64,000 bases of DNA from a virus. Below, piece by piece: positions 38,986 to 47,333 of this stretch. The notes under the pieces are model-generated. The model worked only from the letters and a program-made list of their open reading frames with translations. It was not told the DNA's origin and ran no database searches. The translations under genes were made by a program, and so were the position numbers. How positions within the stretch are numbered: the first letter of the stretch is position 1; each line of letters opens with the position of its first letter. Where the stretch lies: the IMG/VR virus record IMGVR_UViG_3300030104_003662, positions 32,800 to 96,799 of that record. One strand, written 5' to 3'.

Positions 38986-39246
38986 TCACTCACCATGAGA
39001 ATGGTCAGGGCAGAACGAAGCAAGTACCTTTGTCAGTTTACCCGTATCTTGTAACAGGTTATTGTTTAGACTAAGGTACATAGGTCCTTTAGGCCCACCT
39101 TCGGGGTCAAACTCATACAGGCTCTTCTGTATAGCAACCGTGTAGGGTCTGTCTTGGCCCAAATGCCCAAAGTCTACTACAACTGGTCTTTTCACAATTT
39201 CAGTCATCAGTGTTTCTATAGTTCTCTTCATCATATTTTTATTCAT
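38986..39246 (-). CDS. Small protein of unknown function
   Basis: 86 residues; ATG follows the previous stop directly (TAAATG) with GGAGGAG six bases upstream. Central strand KRPVVVDFGHLG and a Gly/Pro-rich loop; no cysteine cluster or known motif. Sits between Cas4-like nuclease and primase, so a replication accessory role is possible. Unrecognised. Confidence 0.5.
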   Translation of the reverse strand: MNKNMMKRTIETLMTEIVKRPVVVDFGHLGQDRPYTVAIQKSLYEFDPEGGPKGPMYLSLNNNLLQDTGKLTKVLASFCPDHSHGE

Positions 39247-40245
39247 TTATTTCTCCTCCTCATAATTTTCTAAGTATTCTTGTGGATTATCACTACCACC
39301 CCATTCGGGGCATATGCTCTTGAAACTACACCAAGCACATTTACCTACACTCGCCTTCGGTGGAAAGTTACTGGTTAGATACGCGGTTAACAGTGCATCC
39401 CTCATTCTAATTATCTTCTTCTTGTAGGTGTTGCCGTTTCTACCTAGGCAAGATTCGTATGTAATGTTGTCAATCGACCTTTGTTCATAACCATATTTGT
39501 CTAGTTTATCCAGCACCTTGGTAGAACCCGCTGGATACACCCAGCCCCAGTGCGTAACATCCTGTAAATTGTGGTTCGCTTTCTCAAGCAAATACTTGTA
39601 AAATGCCATCTCAGTTCTCATAGATTGTACCTTGTAGCGGTCGGTTTCCCACTTATCCTTCTTGAGTTTCTGTACAAACTTACCGGTCTTCAATTCCATA
39701 ATCGCAATTGTATCTTCATCTGTCCTAAAACCTCGGTCAATCGAACCAGCGTAATGGATTGGAATTGTAATTTCCTCACCATTGAACTCGATAGTCTCCT
39801 CTGCGTAGGCGTGTACTTCTAACTCATTGATAATAGGCAAGAAGTTCTTCACCCCATCTGATTGTAGACGAGCAAGGTCCCAGTCAAGTCTTTTCTGAAT
39901 AATAGGCTCTTCACCTAGTGTGTATGGCTCATCAGGTACCGGTAACGCCTCTTGTAAAATTGCCATCGCTTTTGCTGGTTTTTCAGGGAGGGCTGCTGCT
40001 GCTTTTTGTATAAGAGGTGCTAAGTTGATGTAATACTGTTCGATTGCATCGTGAACATTCGTACCTCTTGTCATGTCATCTGTGCTTGGCTCAGGTAATC
40101 TATGAATACGCTTGTACTCATACGACTTAGGGCAGTAGTCAAAGTCACTGGTTAGGCTAGACTTTGTCATACGCAGGTGTAACTTATGTCCCGGCTCCCA
40201 CTGATATGTGGACTTGGCGTATGCGCTCCAATCTCTATCACTCAT
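39247..40245 (-). CDS. Cas4/RecB-family PD-(D/E)XK nuclease with Fe-S cysteines
   Basis: 332 residues. Motifs: a first cysteine in FDYCPKSYEYKR (Cys38), RGTNVHDAIE with the family histidine (His65), GSIDRGF (Asp170), MELKTGK (Glu184, Lys186) and CAWCSFKSICPEWGG (Cys303, 306, 312). One N-terminal and three C-terminal cysteines around a RecB-like core are the hallmark of Cas4/AddB-type 4Fe-4S nucleases. No cas genes are near; with primase and polymerase it fits viral recombination or end-processing. ATG overlaps the previous stop. Confidence 0.8.
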   Translation of the reverse strand: MSDRDWSAYAKSTYQWEPGHKLHLRMTKSSLTSDFDYCPKSYEYKRIHRLPEPSTDDMTRGTNVHDAIEQYYINLAPLIQKAAAALPEKPAKAMAILQEALPVPDEPYTLGEEPIIQKRLDWDLARLQSDGVKNFLPIINELEVHAYAEETIEFNGEEITIPIHYAGSIDRGFRTDEDTIAIMELKTGKFVQKLKKDKWETDRYKVQSMRTEMAFYKYLLEKANHNLQDVTHWGWVYPAGSTKVLDKLDKYGYEQRSIDNITYESCLGRNGNTYKKKIIRMRDALLTAYLTSNFPPKASVGKCAWCSFKSICPEWGGSDNPQEYLENYEEEK

Positions 40246-40379
40246 TCGCTTTCCTCCTTTAATTTTACAGGCTTGGGTATATTCTTTGCAAATCGCTCAT
40301 TACAACAAGCGCAGGTGATTGATGGATGGTATCTAAGGCTCGCCCAATCAAGAGGAGTCCAATGAGAACGGTCACTCAT
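40242..40379 (-). CDS. 45-residue Cys-rich mini-protein
   Basis: Short gene coupled by ATGA at both ends. The protein has a TCACC cluster near residue 23-26, a basic segment and ends KLKEESE. Its last codons form the GGAGG ribosome site of the Cas4-like gene. The same ending and start context recur at the next junction (40,376), so the junction is a direct repeat. Function unknown. Confidence 0.5.
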   Translation of the reverse strand: MSDRSHWTPLDWASLRYHPSITCACCNERFAKNIPKPVKLKEESE

Positions 40380-40579
40380 TCGCTCTCCTCCTTCGATATG
40401 TTTTTTCTATACCATTCCTCTATGCCTATATTACGCATTTCAGTTTTACAATCATAACAAAGGTCCCAATTCCATTGCCCGTAAATAGTAAACAATGGTC
40501 GGTGTAATCCACACCCAAAGCAACACTTGGGATAATCCATATCTGCTTGAATAAACGGCTTTTGACCAAACAAACTCAT
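40376..40579 (-). CDS. Zinc-ribbon mini-protein
   Basis: 67 residues, ATGA-coupled on both sides. CCFGCG near residue 19 and CYDCK near residue 41 make a zinc ribbon; the C-terminus SKEESE overlaps the next ribosome site. Aromatic residues (WNWD, WYRK) lie between and after the knuckles. Likely a nucleic-acid or protein adaptor; no specific function can be given. Confidence 0.55.
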   Translation of the reverse strand: MSLFGQKPFIQADMDYPKCCFGCGLHRPLFTIYGQWNWDLCYDCKTEMRNIGIEEWYRKNISKEESE

Positions 40580-40728
40580 CTCTTATCCCTCCATTCATCA
40601 AAAGCATGAGATGTCCCACAGGTGCTGCAAAAGCCCCACGCTTGGCGACCACTTGCCATCCTGTACCAATTATCAGCCTTGACTATGCGCCCGCAAGTAC
40701 ATTCTCTTTCAGATGTCGGTTTATTCAT
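40576..40728 (-). CDS. 50-residue zinc-ribbon mini-protein
   Basis: ATGA-coupled at both ends, 50 residues. It has ECTCG near the N-terminus and FCSTCGTSH near residue 34, a compact zinc ribbon with WYRMASGRQAWG between. Too small for any enzyme. Belongs to the set of small zinc proteins that fill this arm. Confidence 0.5.
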   Translation of the reverse strand: MNKPTSERECTCGRIVKADNWYRMASGRQAWGFCSTCGTSHAFDEWRDKR

Positions 40729-40907
40729 TCTACCATCCCCAATAACTTCTCAACATACACTGCTGCATCCATCAACTCTTCTTGTAGGTGTACAAGCCAC
40801 TCGCGTATAGATAGAACCTCTTGTTCCATAGTCACGCCATACTTCTCTTTGCCTACTTCTGAGCGGGCCTTAATCTTCTTACAAACATCATCTTCTATTC
40901 TACTCAT
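40725..40907 (-). CDS. MazG-like small protein
   Basis: 60 residues from ATG 40,907, chosen because GGTGAT lies just upstream and the preceding stop is five bases away. The segment KYGVTM, then IREWLVHLQEELMDAAVYVEKLL, matches phage MazG-like proteins, with the EELMD metal-binding signature (EExxD) on a helix. Such proteins hydrolyse nucleoside triphosphates or act on nucleotide pools. It is half the size of a full MazG domain, so activity is uncertain. Directly follows PolB. Confidence 0.55.
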   Translation of the reverse strand: MSRIEDDVCKKIKARSEVGKEKYGVTMEQEVLSIREWLVHLQEELMDAAVYVEKLLGMVE

Positions 40908-40911
40908 ATTA

Positions 40912-41955
40912 TCACCAATACCTCTTAGGTCTCGCAGCGCCTGATGCGAACTCAAGGTTCCAATTCATCGCTTTGAATATATTTTTCATTTTAGATTTAA
41001 CCAATTTGTCGACCATCTTTTCATAATCTAATTCAAACCCTTCTAAATCAGTCTCGTTTCTATAGGCAACTATGTCAGCGGGCGGTAAGCCTTGGGGCAC
41101 ACTAGTGACATATACCCAGTTTACACTATCTCCCTCTCCGAAGTAATCAGTCCTACTCTTAGCAATATGTGCGTTGTAATACCTTGCACCCTTTACTCCG
41201 GGCACACCTGCGTTTTTGGCATACGCATTGAGTGCTTTTTGAATACGAGTGGTGCCAGCGACTTCTTCTATTTCGACTGTACCCTTGTCTATTCTTTTGG
41301 CTAATGGTCTAACTATATCAGTCACAGTATCTTCGTCTGCACCTGTACAAATAGCCAACAGTACATCATTCTCTAAGTTTTTAGAAATGGGAGCCAGCGT
41401 GCTGATTTTACCCCATCGTGCGCTCTTGACTTTACCCTCGTCTTCGGGAGGCCATGAGCATATACCATAGTACAGGTTCTTACCGCCTACAATCCAGTAG
41501 GGCATGTATGCTTCAAACTCTACAGCCAAATGACTGGCGTTCAGAGTGCTTTGGGCTTTTTCAGTCAAGTGCTTGGCTAGTGCCGGTGCCTCATCAAATG
41601 GTACGCTTACGAATGCTGAATCAGTGTGACCGTACAAGGCTTCGTAACCCTGTGCTTGGGACTCCTCCATTAGAAACTTGATAGCCTCTCTGCCACAAGA
41701 AGTAATAGCGTTCGCTATGTCAAAGTCACACCATCCCCAATAAGGACTCGCAACGCAGCCATATAGACTCGCCATGACGCGCTTGGTAGCAAGTTGCATT
41801 GTATTCCAACCGGCCTTTTCTATAGGGTCTGTTGCTTCTTTCATCTTCTGCTTGTACTCATCACGAAGTTCAAACATTTCCTCTACAATCTGAGGCAAAA
41901 GTCCCTTCTTGGATTGGTCCCAGCGAGAGCCGTCAGGTAGTGTGTGTATAGTCAT
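40912..41955 (-). CDS. polB: DNA polymerase B, C-terminal half (fingers, motif C, thumb)
   Basis: 347 residues. Motif B is present as QLATKRVMASLYG (Lys58) and motif C as LYGHTDSAFV, where the usual YGDTDS has His110 in place of the first Asp while the second (Asp112) is kept. The C-terminus looks like a thumb. It begins with ATGA overlapping the N-terminal-half gene and has GGTGAT a few bases before, so it is made as a separate, coupled polypeptide. The two halves must assemble to give an active polymerase. Confidence 0.85.
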   Translation of the reverse strand: MTIHTLPDGSRWDQSKKGLLPQIVEEMFELRDEYKQKMKEATDPIEKAGWNTMQLATKRVMASLYGCVASPYWGWCDFDIANAITSCGREAIKFLMEESQAQGYEALYGHTDSAFVSVPFDEAPALAKHLTEKAQSTLNASHLAVEFEAYMPYWIVGGKNLYYGICSWPPEDEGKVKSARWGKISTLAPISKNLENDVLLAICTGADEDTVTDIVRPLAKRIDKGTVEIEEVAGTTRIQKALNAYAKNAGVPGVKGARYYNAHIAKSRTDYFGEGDSVNWVYVTSVPQGLPPADIVAYRNETDLEGFELDYEKMVDKLVKSKMKNIFKAMNWNLEFASGAARPKRYW

Positions 41956-43271
41956 CGGACATCACCTTTTACTTGTGTAGTCCAGCAGAGGTTATGCGAG
42001 AGGATTAGCGAGGGGTACAGTCCCTTGTAATCTACACAGGCTACACTCTCGTATCGACCCGGTGAGGGCGGAGGTATGAATGCACCTTCGTACTCCCTTT
42101 TCTCCTGATTAGACTTAGTCGGGGCTTTCAAGTGAGTGCGTCTACTAAGTAGGCCACGAGCGAACCTCGTTACATTGTGACATGAAGAGAAGCGTACACC
42201 GCATAATCTTTGTAAGGATAAGAAGAAGTTTAGAACATGGTTGTCTTCATCTATTCGTTTGAGTAGAATAGTATCTTGCATACAGTAGTCGACATAGTCA
42301 TCAAACCGCTCGGCCCATCCAGTGAATACATCCATGTCGAACTTACCTCCCATGTTACAGGCTTTGGCTATGGTGTCTAGTTTTCTATTCTTCAACTGAG
42401 GCTGACCGCTATCTTTCCATACACGCTCAAACCCACTACCGCTTCTGATAGGAGCGGCTGTGTCAAAGCATAGCCTACCTATAATCGGCTGGGCCACATA
42501 GTCATAGCCCTTTGAGTCAGATTTGTTAGGTGGTCGCAGTACACGGTTTAGAGGACTTAGTTGCCTAAACTCAGGCAAACGCCTGATAAGATGCGGGAGG
42601 TCCGCCCACATTATTGCATGTGCCACGAATATGTCAGGATTACATTCATCCATATAGTTCATAAAAGCCTGATGCATTTCCCTCTCTGAGCCATATTCGT
42701 ACCGCTCATAAGTGAACTTAACAGGAACTTCGTTGACTTCATATTCAACCTCACGCTCTGTTGTCTCCCACTTATTCGCTAGTCCCTTTGGGTCATTATC
42801 TTGCCAGCAAAATGCTATGTTACGGTTGTTGTAATTGTCGATTACTGCCATAACTGTAGTCTCGTCAGTCTTGGGGTCCCATTCTAAATCGAAGTGCCAT
42901 ACCCTTGGTTTCCATTGAGGCATCTCCTCTATCTCATCTATAAGGTACCTATCTGCTAGGCTAAAGTCGCCCTCCCAAGTCACTCTGAACTCATGGCACA
43001 TCTGCCTAATGTCGCTAGTTCTAAACGCATACACTTTGACTAACTTTTCATCAGTACGCAGTGCTACTGCTGTATCATTCCAGTCTATTTCTGAACCGGG
43101 GTAGCGACCTAGTATGCGATTAACAACACGAGGTGGAGTAGATTCTTTAATCCAAAAATAGGGCTTGAAGTCAGAGATGTGCTCTTCTATGAGAGCGCCC
43201 TCTGAGTCTCGCCATCTCTTGTAGATATGGTCAGGACCTTCGGGGTCAGGTCTGTATGTGTCGATTATCAC
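41952..43271 (-). CDS. polB: DNA polymerase B, N-terminal half (exonuclease and motif A)
   Basis: 439 residues from a GTG overlapping the previous stop (GTGA) behind GGAGATGA. The exonuclease domain has HFDLEWDP (Asp128, Glu130), a second motif near DIFVAHAIMWADLPHL and YCMQDTILL. Near the end is polymerase motif A, VDYKGLYPSLI (Asp414). The chain then stops 25 residues later, between motifs A and B. The break is not a frameshift: the second half has its own start and ribosome site. Split PolB genes are known in Methanothermobacter, so this is a second case of a natural split, in a virus. Confidence 0.87.
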   Translation of the reverse strand: MIIDTYRPDPEGPDHIYKRWRDSEGALIEEHISDFKPYFWIKESTPPRVVNRILGRYPGSEIDWNDTAVALRTDEKLVKVYAFRTSDIRQMCHEFRVTWEGDFSLADRYLIDEIEEMPQWKPRVWHFDLEWDPKTDETTVMAVIDNYNNRNIAFCWQDNDPKGLANKWETTEREVEYEVNEVPVKFTYERYEYGSEREMHQAFMNYMDECNPDIFVAHAIMWADLPHLIRRLPEFRQLSPLNRVLRPPNKSDSKGYDYVAQPIIGRLCFDTAAPIRSGSGFERVWKDSGQPQLKNRKLDTIAKACNMGGKFDMDVFTGWAERFDDYVDYCMQDTILLKRIDEDNHVLNFFLSLQRLCGVRFSSCHNVTRFARGLLSRRTHLKAPTKSNQEKREYEGAFIPPPSPGRYESVACVDYKGLYPSLILSHNLCWTTQVKGDVR

Positions 43272-43639
43272 TCTTTCATCTCCATGTACGCACCTTCGTG
43301 AGATATTAGACCGGTTAAGTTTGAGTTGATTGTGAGGACTTTGTCTGTATGAGTCGACATGTACATCCTAGTAATGTGGCTCACTATGAAGAGACAATCT
43401 CCATGTAATTTTTCTTCAAACTTAACAAAATTATCCCAATCTTCTTCACTGAGTCCAGTTCTTACTATGATTTTAGAGCCGGTGAGTTGAACTACTGGTA
43501 TTGAATGACCATCGTACTTAATGTGCTTAACGCTCGATTTTGCATTAGTCACTCTTGCTACTGATATTCCTTTTGGTATCGTTACATTCTCGCCGTGAGA
43601 AACTAAGTTTATTTCATGAGGTGTTAAATTGATTATCAT
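43268..43639 (-). CDS. Conserved phage-type small protein (NLTPHEI family)
   Basis: 123 residues, ATGA-coupled upstream and GTGA downstream. The opening MIINLTPHEINLV, followed by IPKGISVARV, is a pattern met in many phage and bacterial small proteins of unknown function. The second half has a strand-helix pattern (CLFIVSHITRMYM). Its place just before PolB suggests a role in replication or nucleotide metabolism, not demonstrable here. Confidence 0.55.
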   Translation of the reverse strand: MIINLTPHEINLVSHGENVTIPKGISVARVTNAKSSVKHIKYDGHSIPVVQLTGSKIIVRTGLSEEDWDNFVKFEEKLHGDCLFIVSHITRMYMSTHTDKVLTINSNLTGLISHEGAYMEMKE

Positions 43640-44145
43640 TCCTCCTCACCGAGCCTTCTTTCCCTGAGCCATTTGCTCAAGTCCCTAGGGACCTTCTTTT
43701 TCATTTCTGCCATAATAGCCATTGTCATGTAAATAACTTCGTGCGTATCTGCGCTTTCAATCTGAAAATATGTTCTGCAATTACGCCTGTCTTTGGCACG
43801 AACATTCCATAGGTTACAGATACGCTCATATCCCCTAAACCAAGGGTCAATGATTATCTCATTGCCTTTGGTATCAGTGTAAGTAAGCCATGCGTGAGCA
43901 TCTATACCTCCTAAGTTGTCCCAACCATCATTACCAGTACGCGATGGGTCACCATATTCCCAATGTATCAAACCGTCATCCGATTTGAACCCCATTGAGC
44001 CTACGCATATTTTCACATTCTCAGGGTCTTTATCCTTTACTTTATGCAAATGCTCTTCTAAAATTACCATTCGATTATACATAGCATTGACAATGCAGTT
44101 ACCCATTGAAACAACGCCTGTCCGTTTAGTACCTTGTCTTATCAT
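43636..44145 (-). CDS. Transglutaminase-like cysteine-fold protein
   Basis: 169 residues. A nucleophile-like MGNCIVNAM (Cys17), then IDAHAWLTYTD (His84), then NEIIIDPWF (Asp100) give Cys-His-Asp in the order and spacing of transglutaminase/papain-like folds; the 'DAHAWL...DPW' pair is characteristic. The C-terminus is basic and ends LGEEE, which overlaps the next ribosome site. It could be a protease, amidase or protein cross-linking enzyme. It sits oddly between the clamp and polymerase genes. Confidence 0.5.
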   Translation of the reverse strand: MIRQGTKRTGVVSMGNCIVNAMYNRMVILEEHLHKVKDKDPENVKICVGSMGFKSDDGLIHWEYGDPSRTGNDGWDNLGGIDAHAWLTYTDTKGNEIIIDPWFRGYERICNLWNVRAKDRRNCRTYFQIESADTHEVIYMTMAIMAEMKKKVPRDLSKWLRERRLGEEE

Positions 44146-44147
44146 AT

Positions 44148-44909
44148 TCAGTCCTCCTCGTATTCTTGGTCGATAACCACCATTAGGAAATTAGTCTCAG
44201 GTTGCTCCAATACCAATACTGTTTCATCACCTGTGTATATGTATAAGTCGCCTCGTGGTAGGTTGTTTAGTAACTCAGGTAACCAAGAATCAAAAGCAGA
44301 CTTAGCAGATATTGAAGGAGAGGCGATGTCGAACAGAGGAGCCTTTACGAACATAGTACCCTTGCTCTTAGTACCGCCTCTAATCACCAATTCCTTACCT
44401 TGTGGGTCGAACTCAGTCTTGCACGCAAACTTACCCCCTAGTACCTTGCTAAAGTTAGTAGCAGGTTTGAGGGAATCGCTTGAGACCTTTGCATGGTAGT
44501 TTAGTTTCTGACTGTGCCATGTTTGCCACATGTTTTCCTGAGACTGCTTTATCAACTTCGATATTAAGCCGACCTTATCTTGCGACTGTATGTAAGAAGA
44601 GGTCGGGAGTTGTAAAGAAGTCCCATCTGTTCTAATGTGCAAAGTACCTGTGCGACTGTTCTGAGTCACTGACACTTCTACCTTTTTACATGTGTTCAGA
44701 AATGACTTACACTTAGGTAGGTCGCTGATATTGATGCTGCCGGTTTTGGTAACACCGCAGTCCATACTCCGCTTTATGTAATGAGTGTCCTTGCCAACCT
44801 CCGCAGATATGCCATTGTCATTCACATTGATAACAACATCTGCCAAGTCTTTACCAAGGCTGTTTAGAAAGTTCTGTAAATTATCGGTTTTTATAGTAAA
44901 ATTAGTCAT
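44148..44909 (-). CDS. Sliding clamp (PCNA-like)
   Basis: 253 residues from ATG 44,909, preceded by AGGAGATGAT. Length and strand pattern fit a two-domain processivity clamp: N-terminal helix NLQNFLNSLGKDL, then VINVNDNGISAEV; an interdomain segment; and the closing hairpin DLYIYTGDETVLVLEQ, NFLMVVIDQ, as in PCNA/gp45 subunits. Gene neighbours RFC-S and PolB strongly support it. The motif match is modest, so confidence is moderate. It would encircle DNA and hold PolB. Confidence 0.55.
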   Translation of the reverse strand: MTNFTIKTDNLQNFLNSLGKDLADVVINVNDNGISAEVGKDTHYIKRSMDCGVTKTGSINISDLPKCKSFLNTCKKVEVSVTQNSRTGTLHIRTDGTSLQLPTSSYIQSQDKVGLISKLIKQSQENMWQTWHSQKLNYHAKVSSDSLKPATNFSKVLGGKFACKTEFDPQGKELVIRGGTKSKGTMFVKAPLFDIASPSISAKSAFDSWLPELLNNLPRGDLYIYTGDETVLVLEQPETNFLMVVIDQEYEED

Positions 44910-45031
44910 AATATCATCTCCTATACACAGGGCGGGGGAGGGGTGCAACTCAGGTGAGCATGGATAGAACCTGAGAGTTACCTAGGAGGGCTGCACTCCA
45001 ATTACCTTATCAAGAACCCCATATGTGTATC
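44910..45031. other. Intergenic region with a bipartite stem-loop
   Basis: The 122-base gap between the RecA-like gene and the clamp gene is the longest non-coding gap in the replication operon. Bases 44,940-44,999 can fold: an outer seven-pair stem (44,940-44,946 with 44,993-44,999, one G-U) and an inner nine-pair stem with a two-base bulge (AACTCAGGT at 44,947-44,955 with 44,969-44,979). It may be a transcription terminator, a processing site or a small structured RNA. No obvious TATA box like that of the four shared promoters is present. Confidence 0.35.
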
Positions 45032-46039
45032 TCAAAGTACCCCATCACGCAGTTCAGATAGCCCGAACCATTCAGCATCCTCGCCCTTTTTCGTTACGAA
45101 GTAAGTGCGTTCTTGCCCTTTGAGATTAGAATTGGTCTTCTGTTTGAAGAAGTCAGCATAGTGCCGCACCTCTCCAGTTTCAGAGCCGTCATTGTTACGA
45201 ATTACCTTTGACTTGCACCAAATTATCTGAAACAAATCGTTGTTAGCACTCTTTTCCCATGCGAACTTCCAACCATCGAAGCCGACTTTGCCTTCTTTGT
45301 CTTCTTTGAGGTGGGTTTCCCAGTACACATCTACACCAAGTGCGTTTAGTTTCTGACAGATAGCAGTCAGTTGCTTGAATCTAGTAGAGCGTATGTTCCA
45401 GTTCCAACCGATTTCTGAGTTAAGTTTAGCAGCAGATGCCTCGATAGCATCCGTTGCATTCATCTCTAAGTCGTATATCTTCATGTTGTTGATACAGACA
45501 CTATCGAATTGGTCTACGCCAGTGACTAAGAATGACTTGAGTATAGGTTCATCGAAGCCTTCTTCTTGTTGTTTCTCAGCGTATTCTACAGCGTATTTGG
45601 CTAAGTCCATGACACGCTGATATGTAGCGAGGTAATTGTAAGCAGTGCGGTCTTCTACCTGCATGACCCAAGGTCTGAATATACGGATACGAGGGTCACC
45701 GTTGTAATGGGCCTGATGACAAGCCATCGCTCCGTTGTCGAAGTCGATAACATACATGAGTTCGCCATCGGTGTATCTATGCATGTGCCCATCCATCGCT
45801 ATACCTGTCTTACCGCCACCTTCGTGACCTACTATACCACACATTATGTTAGACGGTGGAAACTTAGGTGGATTTGCCAAACTAAGCATCTCTTCGTCTA
45901 TGCTAGGAAACTTGCTGACAAAGGCAGTTGAAGTGATTGGTGCCTTTGGTTCTTCTTTCACCTTCTCTTCTTTCACCTCTTTAACTACCGGAGCCTCCTC
46001 TTCAACAGGTGCTGCTGCTAATGCATCCCAGCCTCCCAT
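45032..46039 (-). CDS. RecA/Sak4-like P-loop ATPase
   Basis: 335 residues; ATG at 46,039 is five bases after GGAGGTGAT (GTG 46,042 is an alternative). Residues 10-40 are Glu/Lys/Val-rich and disordered. Walker A is VGHEGGGKTG (71-80), a strand YVIDFDNGA follows, and SFLVTGVDQFDS is the Walker B. Short single-domain RecA-like ATPases beside an SSB/RPA gene are typical of Sak4-type phage recombinases, which anneal or exchange strands. ATPase is secure; the Sak4 label is inference. Confidence 0.65.
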   Translation of the reverse strand: MGGWDALAAAPVEEEAPVVKEVKEEKVKEEPKAPITSTAFVSKFPSIDEEMLSLANPPKFPPSNIMCGIVGHEGGGKTGIAMDGHMHRYTDGELMYVIDFDNGAMACHQAHYNGDPRIRIFRPWVMQVEDRTAYNYLATYQRVMDLAKYAVEYAEKQQEEGFDEPILKSFLVTGVDQFDSVCINNMKIYDLEMNATDAIEASAAKLNSEIGWNWNIRSTRFKQLTAICQKLNALGVDVYWETHLKEDKEGKVGFDGWKFAWEKSANNDLFQIIWCKSKVIRNNDGSETGEVRHYADFFKQKTNSNLKGQERTYFVTKKGEDAEWFGLSELRDGVL

Positions 46040-47331
46040 CACTCATCACCTCCGAATTGGTTGAGGTCTGTACTGCCGCTACCACCTGCTGGGCGAGCGG
46101 TGCGTGGCGGTACATAGATACCCAGTGCAGTGATACTTGGTAACATATCATCTTGGTATGGGCGCATCTTAAGTCGACCGAATACAATCACCGGTGTTTT
46201 CTCTGCATAAGCAGTCCAGTTATCCTTTATCCCATCTAGTTCGTATTCAAATGGGTGGTGTTCGTCATGTAGTCGACCCGGAATCCATACGGTCACTTCT
46301 GATTGAGCGCTGTCTCTACCGTTACGAGATTGTAGAGATAGGCTGGTGATATTCATACGGTAAGAGCGACCTGTTGCATCATACTCGCTATCCATCGCTT
46401 GTTTATTCAAACGACTGACATTCCCTTTCACAATGATAGTAGGGTTTAGTGTAACCCCGCTAGGTAACTTAATCTTACGGTCAGCGTGTGCTTCTGCTAG
46501 TTCGCTCAAGTCAACCGATGCGTCGTGCATGTTCTCGTTGAGTAAGAATCTCTGTGCCTGTAATTCTTGACGAAGGTTGTCAGGTACGAATGAATCCGTG
46601 TATTCAATGGTTGTATGGAAATCCCTGTTAGTGTACAGCGTGTCCCTAGTGATGTCTTTAGGTGGTATAACTTGTACCTTACATGGTTCGTGGTAATTGT
46701 ATTCAGCATCCATTGACTTACCATTGAGTGTAACTCTCCAAAGGCCAATCTTGTTGCTCTTTTCCTCGGAGCCTAGTAAGTACAAAGTGCGTGTGAAACT
46801 AGTAGGTGCCATAGGTTTACCTACACTTGCACTCGCAGCATTAGTGTTGAGTAGACATAAAATCGTATCCCCTTCTTCAAGAGCGAACCAAGGTAAGTTG
46901 CTACCATCGACTCGCTCTGTAGTTGCCTCTCCATTGATGTGCCATACACCTTCTTTGGCAGTGACTATACCGATTAATTTCTCACTAATCGCTCTGTCGC
47001 TATTAGCACGGAACATATTAAGTGCATTTTCTCTAGCACTCTTTCTCATGTCACGAGAGGTGTCTTCTATACCTACAAGGTGACCCACATAAGTAGAAGT
47101 CGCTCGGCTACTGCCGCCGCTACCACCTAAGTTTCGTGTTTCAATTACGAACATTTCAGTCCATTCTACCAATAGGTATTCGTCTTCATCCAACGGATTG
47201 TCTACAGAAAACTCCGCCTTGAGCCACTTCTTGAACTCATTGACGGCCTCTCCTACCTTTACTCCTGTTCTATCTGCATATGCCTGTAAGCGCTCTATCG
47301 AAGCGTCAGGCCATTTGTTATCTTCTGTCAT
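46039..47331 (-). CDS. RPA-like single-strand DNA-binding protein
   Basis: 430 residues, GGAGGAGAAAT before the ATG. A helical N-terminus (residues 1-45) is followed by OB-fold-like strands: YVGHLVGIED, EGVWHINGEATTERVD, and in the C-terminal half NPTIIVKGNVSRLN, YRMNITSLSLQS, VTVWIPGRL, TPVIVFGRLKM. It ends with a flexible acidic tail STDLNQFGGDE, like SSB/RPA tails that recruit partners. No zinc site is seen. Next to RecA-like and RFC genes, it would coat single strands at forks. Confidence 0.6.
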   Translation of the reverse strand: MTEDNKWPDASIERLQAYADRTGVKVGEAVNEFKKWLKAEFSVDNPLDEDEYLLVEWTEMFVIETRNLGGSGGSSRATSTYVGHLVGIEDTSRDMRKSARENALNMFRANSDRAISEKLIGIVTAKEGVWHINGEATTERVDGSNLPWFALEEGDTILCLLNTNAASASVGKPMAPTSFTRTLYLLGSEEKSNKIGLWRVTLNGKSMDAEYNYHEPCKVQVIPPKDITRDTLYTNRDFHTTIEYTDSFVPDNLRQELQAQRFLLNENMHDASVDLSELAEAHADRKIKLPSGVTLNPTIIVKGNVSRLNKQAMDSEYDATGRSYRMNITSLSLQSRNGRDSAQSEVTVWIPGRLHDEHHPFEYELDGIKDNWTAYAEKTPVIVFGRLKMRPYQDDMLPSITALGIYVPPRTARPAGGSGSTDLNQFGGDE

Positions 47332-47333
47332 AT

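Noticed and set aside
39247-40245. Cas4 as sign of a CRISPR system
   Set aside because: No Cas1, Cas2 or effector genes and no repeats nearby; Cas4-like nucleases are common in archaeal viruses.
40725-40955. Longer MazG-like protein starting at 40,955
   Set aside because: The first 16 codons lie inside the polymerase gene and have no ribosome site; ATG 40,907 follows GGTGAT.
41930-41980. Split intein at the PolB break
   Set aside because: No Cys/Ser at the splice site, no intein blocks on either half, and the second gene has its own ribosome site and start, so two normal proteins are made.
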